NCBI GenBank assembly: GCA_944990035.1
Contig: CALYLX010000145.1
Coordinates: 1,054,001 to 1,118,000 of the forward strand
Origin: Clitopilus passeckerianus
Taxonomy: Eukaryota; Basidiomycota; Agaricomycetes; Agaricales; Entolomataceae
Direction of reading: 5' to 3'
DNA length: 64,000 nt
Below, piece by piece: positions 58,620 to 64,000 of the stretch. Within the stretch, counting starts at the first letter, position 1; each line of letters begins with the position of its first letter. The translations under genes and the position numbers were made by a program. The notes under the pieces were generated by a model. It was not told where the DNA came from, ran no database searches, and saw nothing but the letters and a program-made list of their open reading frames with translations.

Positions 58620-59336
58620 GACATGGATGCGGACATAACGGAGAGTACCTGATCACACCAAATTGAATATGAACTGGACAGAAACCTTGCAAATTCATCA
58701 GCCACAGGTGACGCGTTGAAGGCGCCGATGATCAGTAATCACCCAGCTCTCATTGGCGGGGGTATTTTTCTAGTTTCCTTCCAGCCTTCAGACTGAGCGC
58801 AGAATCAGCTTGAGTCCAATAATATTGTCGAAGCAAGCCAGCGGCCGCCAAGCCCACGGTAGACCCAGAAGACGCTCCTCGAAGTAATACTCTCCTTTTG
58901 GGTTTTCTTCCCAGGATGCGGTTCCTTTGTCATCACCTCGTAATCCTGCTCTTGTCATTCTCCCAACACCGCAGTGCCTTGTAAAGAATCGGCGTTTTGT
59001 ACAACAATTGAAGGTGTACGTGTCCTCGACGTGTCCTGTTGCTGTTTAAACTCGAACTATGCAGCTGCGAGAAGTCTTAGTCAGGTGAAACACCCTTTTT
59101 AGCCTGTTGAGAATCAAGTTATTGTCAGCGGCCCGAGAATTCTGGCAGGAGGCTACAAAGTTGCCGGCTACTGCTCTCGGCGAGAGACAGCGTCAGTTTC
59201 TCGTTCTAGGGCTGCATGAACCGATACGCCACCAAAAACTTGGCGAAAACACCCGTGATTGCGCGTTACCGACTACACAAGGACTGCTCCCGGCTACAAG
59301 ACTCGTCAACTGCCTATTGATCCCAATAAACCCGTC
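58620..59336. other. Intergenic, nothing recognised
   Basis: Upstream flank of the MAPEG array and 3' flank of the secreted-protein gene. No open frame with family features is seen on either strand. Confidence 0.45.
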
Positions 59337-59918
59337 TCAAACCAGCTCGTCCAGCTCGAAGTCTCTGAGGAAACGTGGATCCAATGGATAACTCCTGCCA
59401 ATTTTCTGAGAACGTTTATGAGGGGCCCGGGAGGGGCGTCCTTCGACCGACTCGTCCGAATGAGAAGGCTGCTTGTGGGCCATCGGTGCATGACTATCTC
59501 TCGGTACATGCCTATCCCTTGACACATGTCTGTGCTTGTGGGGTGTCGTATGTTGACTTGGGCCTCGAGCTGGTGTGACCGAAGGTGCTTCGATGTCGGC
59601 CGGATGAATGGCCAGTTTCCTTTGCTCCAACAACTCGTTGAGCAAGTCACGTATGAAGAGGGCATCTCCGTCCTCCAGGCTGCGAGAAAGGAGCTCCCCT
59701 GCCTCGTCGTCGATAAGGTCTCTACGGCGCAGAAACCCGATGACATGGGATACGAATCCGGCGGTCTTTTCGATCGCGTGGAGAACCTTGTGTCCTTTGC
59801 TCACTACATGATGTGCAGCTGGCTTCGAATGGTGAGAGGAGGCGCTGGCTTTCTGTCGAGGAGCTGCAGCGACAGCGGTGCTGAGGCTTGCGAGGAGTAG
59901 GATTTGTGCGTATTTCAT
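59337..59918 (-). CDS. Secreted His/Ser-rich small protein with C-terminal DFELDELV
   Basis: A single exon of 193 codons. It starts MKYAQILLLASLSTAVAAAP, a typical signal peptide with an Ala-x-Ala cleavage site near residue 19. The mature part is His/Ser/Lys-rich at first, then LRRRDLIDDEAGELLSR and DALFIRDLLNELLEQR form an acidic amphipathic stretch. A basic, His-rich, low-complexity region follows, and the end is RFLRDFELDELV. Dibasic RR/RRR sites could be Kex2 cleavage sites. The second secreted gene 0.9 kb upstream has the same kind of signal peptide (MKYTQA), an LLFLRDFFENDLDAR block and ends DFEVDELD, so the two are paralogues. Function unknown. Confidence 0.8.
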   Translation of the reverse strand: MKYAQILLLASLSTAVAAAPRQKASASSHHSKPAAHHVVSKGHKVLHAIEKTAGFVSHVIGFLRRRDLIDDEAGELLSRSLEDGDALFIRDLLNELLEQRKLAIHPADIEAPSVTPARGPSQHTTPHKHRHVSRDRHVPRDSHAPMAHKQPSHSDESVEGRPSRAPHKRSQKIGRSYPLDPRFLRDFELDELV

Positions 59919-60040
59919 GATGGTTGATGTTTGGGAGTTTGTTTTTAGAAATACAGAAAATATGAAATGAGTGTTAAAGAGATCGTCGTGAATTGCTCAG
60001 GCCAGCTGAGATATTGAAGAACCTCTTTAGGAGTTAGGAC

Positions 60041-60050
60041 TCTTATATAG
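60041..60050 (-). promoter_or_regulatory. TATA box of secreted gene 1
   Basis: The minus strand reads GGGCTATATAAGAGTCC, about 125 bases upstream of the ATG at 59918. A short block closer to the gene (GCTCAGGCCAGCTGAGA, 59995-60011) recurs in the leader of the second secreted gene. Confidence 0.6.
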
Positions 60051-60812
60051 CCCAGGCGCCTTTTGGTAGGAATCTGCGTGCAAGCAATACGCTAAGATCG
60101 ATAATTATTCCGAGAATGTTGGGCCGCTTGATTGTGGCGGACGTTGGTCAAACATCCTCCTATGTGTCTCCTACCAGTGCTTGATCAGTAGACCCTGCAG
60201 AAAAGCTGTACGGAGGCGCTGTCCTTGGCGCAGATGATGACGATGCTTACCAGCGTCGGTTCCTATCGGCCAAAGGCCCAAGCCTGAATATTTTGTTCCC
60301 TATCACTTCAATATGGCCAGATCAAGGAAGATTAAGATCATATGTTTGATTTGTGAAAGATTAGATGGCGTTCATCATTGACCAGGTCGGCGCAGAGAGG
60401 TGACGGATTATGGAGGTTCCGAAACTGTCGCCCCAACAAACGAAAGGGGTCTCGGCGTTGGCATCCAGCGTTGAGATTCCAGGAGTCCTCCAAGTTCTTT
60501 CCCGTTCGCTGGGGTAATTCCGACTCTGATTGAGCTATGACGATGCTTTTACCAACCTTCGTCCGCAACTCCAGCGACAAGGCAGCCCATCGCCCCGAAA
60601 ACGAACGTAGCTTTGATAGCCTGAGCACATCTAGACGATTTTGCGAAAGTGGGCCCAATATCTTGTAGTTGATTGTGGTACCCCTTGAAATCGAGTCTTC
60701 ACAGAACACACGACGATGGCAGTCAACGATTTTTATATTTCCAAAGTTTTGAATGGTAAATAGGTCATCATCGATGTCAAAATGTAACAAGCTCCTATCC
60801 ATCGTAAAAAAT
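60051..60812. other. Intergenic, nothing recognised
   Basis: Spacer between the two secreted-protein genes. A minus-strand open frame at 60338-61027 overlaps the end of the second gene in another frame and is not supported. Confidence 0.45.
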
Positions 60813-62018
60813 CTAATCCAACTCATCGACCTCGAAGTCTCCAAAGGCACGCATCTCCAATAAATCTTCGATATCAAACTCGCGGGCATCAAGTTCATCA
60901 GCAAGTTCCCTCTCGAGAAGTTCAGCCTCTGCGGAGGGAATCGTGAGTAATTGATTCGAGAGAGAATGCATCTAGAGAAACATACCATCTGCAACATCGC
61001 GGCGGTAGTAACCACCGTAGCCACCATAAGGCCTGTAGCCGCCGTAAGCAGGAGCAGGGGGGGCGTAGTAAGCAGGTGCGGGCCTCCTGTAAGCGTTCAC
61101 AGCAGCGCGGTGCTCCCAGGTGTTCTTCTCGCGCTCAAGGCGTTGGATGGTGCTGTGGTCCTTGCGGAGGTTCTGTTGGGAACCCTGGAGCTGGTGCTGA
61201 AGGCGGCCGTTGGCGTCTTTGAGGTGCTGCGCGTGTTGGTGCTCGAGCCTCTCACCAGTCAAAGACTGCTTGCCGCCGTTGAGTTGGTGGTCGGCGTGAG
61301 GCTTGCCTGGGGTAGTAGTGGACTTCTCGCCAGGCTTCCTCAGTCCCATGTTGGTTACTTTGCTTCCAGGAGTTGTCTTGCCGTTCGTTGTCTTGCCGTT
61401 TGTGACATGCTCCTGGTGGGTCAGAGGCTTCTCGGAAGAGTGCTTGGCGCCAGTGGTCGTCCTACCGTTCGTGGCAGTGGAAGGATGTTTGGCACCGGGG
61501 GTTGTCTTGCCATTCGTAGGATGCTCTTGGTGGGTCAGAGGCTTCTCTGCGGTGGAAGGGTGTTTGGCACCGGTAGTGGTCCTGCTGTTCGTGGACTTGG
61601 CACCGGGCAATTTCTTGTCAGCTGAAGCGTGATCCTTGGTTAGAGCGTGGTTGGTAGATCCTGTAGTGTGCTTAGTGGCGGTCTGGCCATGGGTGGTAGA
61701 CGAGCCTGTGGCATGCGTAGATGGCGCCTTGACCTTGGGAGCCGCCTTCGCGACCGCACGTAGTGCAAGCTCGCTATATTCCTCGAACGCCCTAGCATCT
61801 AGGTCGTTCTCGAAGAAGTCGCGCAAGAAGAGGAGGTCATCTTCATCATAGCTACGTTGCTGCGGGCCGCCATAGAGCTCGCCGACAGAACCGTGCCTCG
61901 GAGCGGGCTTGGAAGTGCGGATGACATCTGGGTCAAGGAGCCTGGCACTGGTTGGGCGCGCTGAGGCGAGGGTAGCAGCACCAATGCAGCCAAGAACGAC
62001 GGCTTGAGTGTACTTCAT
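60813..62018 (-). CDS. Secreted repeat protein with C-terminal DFEVDELD
   Basis: Exon 1 is 60986-62018 and exon 2 is 60813-60928, with a 57-nt intron (GTATGT..CTCCGCAG) forming GAG at the junction; without it the frame stops early. Product 382 residues. The N-terminus MKYTQAVVLGCIGAATLASA is a signal peptide. Then come an acidic block (DEDDLLFLRDFFENDLDAR), a Thr/Lys/Gly/His-rich region with imperfect repeats of TTTGAKHPST, EKPLTHQEH and TNGKTTPGAK (about residues 138-225), a Gln/His helical stretch, a Tyr/Pro/Gly run (YGGYRPYGGYGGYYRR), and a C-terminal acidic helix (ELLERELADELDAREFDIED) ending DFEVDELD. The repeats and Tyr/Gly run are like cell-wall or matrix proteins. Dibasic YRRP and YYRRD sites may be processed. 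Paralogue of the 193-residue gene downstream. Confidence 0.8.
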
Positions 62019-62160
62019 GATGTTATGGAAATGTGATGAATGGAAAGTTTAAGAGAAGGCGAGAAAGAGAGTCAAAGATAGAGGTGCTACGGTGTTGGAG
62101 GAGCTGTTGTGAGTTGTTCAGACCGGCTGAGAAACTGAGGAATTGGAATCGGGAGCGCAC

Positions 62161-62172
62161 CCTCTTATATAC
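62161..62172 (-). promoter_or_regulatory. TATA box of secreted gene 2
   Basis: The minus strand reads GTGGTATATAAGAGGG, about 145 bases upstream of the ATG at 62018, matching the TATATAAGAG of secreted gene 1. The leader block TTGTTCAGACCGGCTGAGA (62114-62132) is the counterpart of the block near 60000. Confidence 0.6.
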
Positions 62173-63654
62173 CACGCCCTCGGACATTTTGCTAGAGTTC
62201 GGGCTCTGGAAAATCAGTCCGTTGCAGGATGGAGCATGAGGACCATATTGATGGCTTTGTGACAGAACAGTGCTCGATGTCGCGTCTTCAGAGACATGGT
62301 ATCCAGGGGGAACTCATCCTTCGCCTCCGTTTCATCCTTTTTGATAGTCAGAATCAATGCCAGACAACTTCATCATCGTGAAACTGGCCCCAGACTAGGC
62401 CTGTTATCGACGAAACTGCGATGGATCACAGAACGGCCATCCTTGTTAAGGCCGATTGATGGACAGATGGCGAGAGCATCAAAATTCGGAAGGGAGTAAT
62501 TATCTGTGTGCAGTGCCTTGTGGCAGGCAGTGTCAAAGGAGAATCAAAATTGGCGATTATAATCGTGGGCAGCACAGCAAATGCGGCCAGAGCGCAGTAT
62601 TGCGAGTGATTGTGTAATGCACATGTGCGCAGACAAGTGGGACGAAATGCAAAGGGTGATAAGCCGTTGTTACGAACAGAGCGCTCTCCGGAAGCCGCCG
62701 TATTGAGCAGTTCCACACATCGATACATGCACATGCACTCATCGCCGATGCAAATCGCGCTGAGCTAAAGACTATGCTGTAAATTGACCGCATAATCAGC
62801 TCGATGGAGGGTTTGATCAAAGGTGGCAGTCAGCCGCGGTCAGCTGAAGGATTGATGCTGCCTGTATTTAGCCACATCTTCCATTTCCGCCACATAAGCC
62901 TTAGGCCCATAAACCACACTTGCTGAGCATTGCGCTGCAATATTTGAGAATCGTTGCAAAGGGCGGCATCGGAAGAACGACTTCGAAAGCTGGAGATGAA
63001 GAACTCCGGGCTTTCGGTTCGTGGTTGCCCCAGCTTCGCAGGTTATACCATGATGCTGCGGAACAAAACGGTGAGGTCGCAGGTGGGCTCGTCCGGTCGA
63101 ATCGTATATCAAGAGATGAGTACTGTAGAAGACAAGAAAGCAAGCAATACGTCGATAAGATTGGGCTTGTCAATCAAAATAGATCTGCAGGTTTCTTGGC
63201 AATACTTGGTAGACTTAGGAGAGACAATAGGTGGCGGTTCCAAGGGGAGTGGCATGTTGAGGGGGCGCTTACATGGCTGGAGCAGAAGGGGAGGGCCTGA
63301 TGTGAGGATCCTAAGGGAGGGAAGTGGGAGCTGGCAAAGTCATCAGCTTCAAACCCTGGGCATTGTATCAAATTATGCTCAGATCGAGTAGAACTGTCGA
63401 ATACTAGGAGGTAATACAGCCTTGTAATGTGACTGGTGTAACTGGTGTAGGTGTATGTCATGAATATTCAGTTGAGTATCTAGTTCTCGAAAAAATCTTG
63501 GAAATGGTGTACCCCCTCCCCTAAATCGTGCGAAATGCATGAAACATATCTTGAGCATACAATCTCGAATACTTCATTCTGCCACTAGACTTGTTCGAAT
63601 AGTATGAATTTGTACAGTACGGTAATAAATGCGATGAATTGAATATGAGCTAAC
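62173..63654. other. Intergenic, no supported gene
   Basis: Overlapping open frames occur on both strands between 62840 and 63460, but none shows a family motif, codon preference or a workable splice model. One minus-strand stretch reading GPKAYVAEMEDVAKYRQHQS looks protein-like but is short and isolated. Confidence 0.35.
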
Positions 63655-64000
63655 TTATTCTTCTTCGTCTGCACTGTTGTTGATTCCTACGCTGACCCCC
63701 TCCTCAATGTCTCTACTATCATTGTAGGCCTCTGATTCGTCAAACCACGAATAGCACTCTCTTCCAGCCGACCAACCCGGTTTCAATGACTTTAACCCAT
63801 CGATGAACTCAGGACCCTGACGGGAATGCTCCGAGAAGAGTTTGCGGGAACCAAGGAGGAACGCATAAAGATCTTTATTACCAATTACTGGATAGACCGA
63901 TGGAGAACAACCATGAACATAGATCGTATAGCGTGGGTGACGCCTTCTGGCTGCCACACGCGAAGAAGCACGTTTTGGGCCTTCTTCCATCTGGACTTTT
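63655..64000 (-). CDS. C-terminal part of an unrecognised gene running off the window
   Basis: The frame ends with a stop at 63655 and is open to the right edge. It reads about 111 residues from an ATG at 63990 (MEEGPKRASSRVAARRRHPR), but CCAG directly before that ATG could be an intron acceptor, so the real start may lie outside the window. It contains YTIYVHGCSPSVYPVIGNKD, FLLGSRKLF and an acidic end (NNSADEEE). No family is recognised. Confidence 0.5.
   Translation of the reverse strand, partial: KVQMEEGPKRASSRVAARRRHPRYTIYVHGCSPSVYPVIGNKDLYAFLLGSRKLFSEHSRQGPEFIDGLKSLKPGWSAGRECYSWFDESEAYNDSRDIEEGVSVGINNSADEEE

Noticed and set aside
60951..61625. 224-codon plus-strand Val/Leu-rich frame opposite the secreted repeat protein
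   Set aside because: It is antisense to a gene with a signal peptide, TATA box and canonical intron; the hydrophobic repeats are the complement of Thr/Lys/Gly codons.
1..64000. CRISPR arrays, tRNA/rRNA genes and intact transposons
   Set aside because: No regularly spaced repeats, no cloverleaf that I could fold by eye, and no transposase, reverse transcriptase or long terminal repeats were recognised. A tRNA scan and repeat search would be needed to exclude them fully.

Overview
The window is nuclear DNA from a filamentous fungus, most likely an agaricomycete (mushroom-forming basidiomycete). The reasons are the many 50-60 nt GT..AG introns, the Ser/Pro-rich disordered proteins, the fucose-lectin and jacalin modules, a tandem MGST3-like family, and small secreted proteins. 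There are no operons, CRISPR arrays or recognisable RNA genes. Gene models were built by hand from splice signals and reading-frame continuity, and several correct or join the raw open frames.

Layout. (1) 1-2.04 kb: the last exon of an unrecognised gene. (2) 2.89-7.61 kb: a 1555-residue protein with a disordered N-terminal half, a long K/E/R coiled coil and a C-terminal J-like domain with an HPD motif. A truncated, frame-broken copy of it (11.3-13.75 kb, HPD changed to NPD) lies downstream, and a short flanking segment is also repeated. (3) 13.8-26.9 kb: a gene-poor tract with decayed tandem duplications and a G-rich patch. (4) 26.9-41.5 kb: four Ser/Pro-rich genes in the same direction. At least three are paralogues (phase-1 intron, related C-terminal motifs), and two carry repeats of a K-x-[KR]-..-GGGRR[HY] motif. 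(5) 41.9-44.1 kb: an outlying MAPEG gene and twin 68-residue genes, each starting with a 7-nt coding exon. (6) 45.0-52.2 kb: a head-to-head pair, made of a long helical protein with an Ala/Gly-rich hydrophobic centre (minus) and an AAL-type fucose lectin + jacalin + helical tail protein (plus). (7) 53.0-58.6 kb: five more MAPEG genes in tandem on the minus strand, one a pseudogene, all with the same six-exon layout. (8) 59.3-62.0 kb: two related secreted proteins. (9) 63.7-64.0 kb: a gene running off the right edge.

How they may work together. The MAPEG genes would conjugate or reduce lipophilic electrophiles and peroxides with glutathione in membranes. The divergent lectin/helical pair looks like a carbohydrate-recognition protein with a membrane-interacting partner, possibly for defence or cell-surface binding; this is inference. 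The main candidates for something undescribed are that pair, the twin micro-exon genes beside it, and the GGGRRH repeat family.
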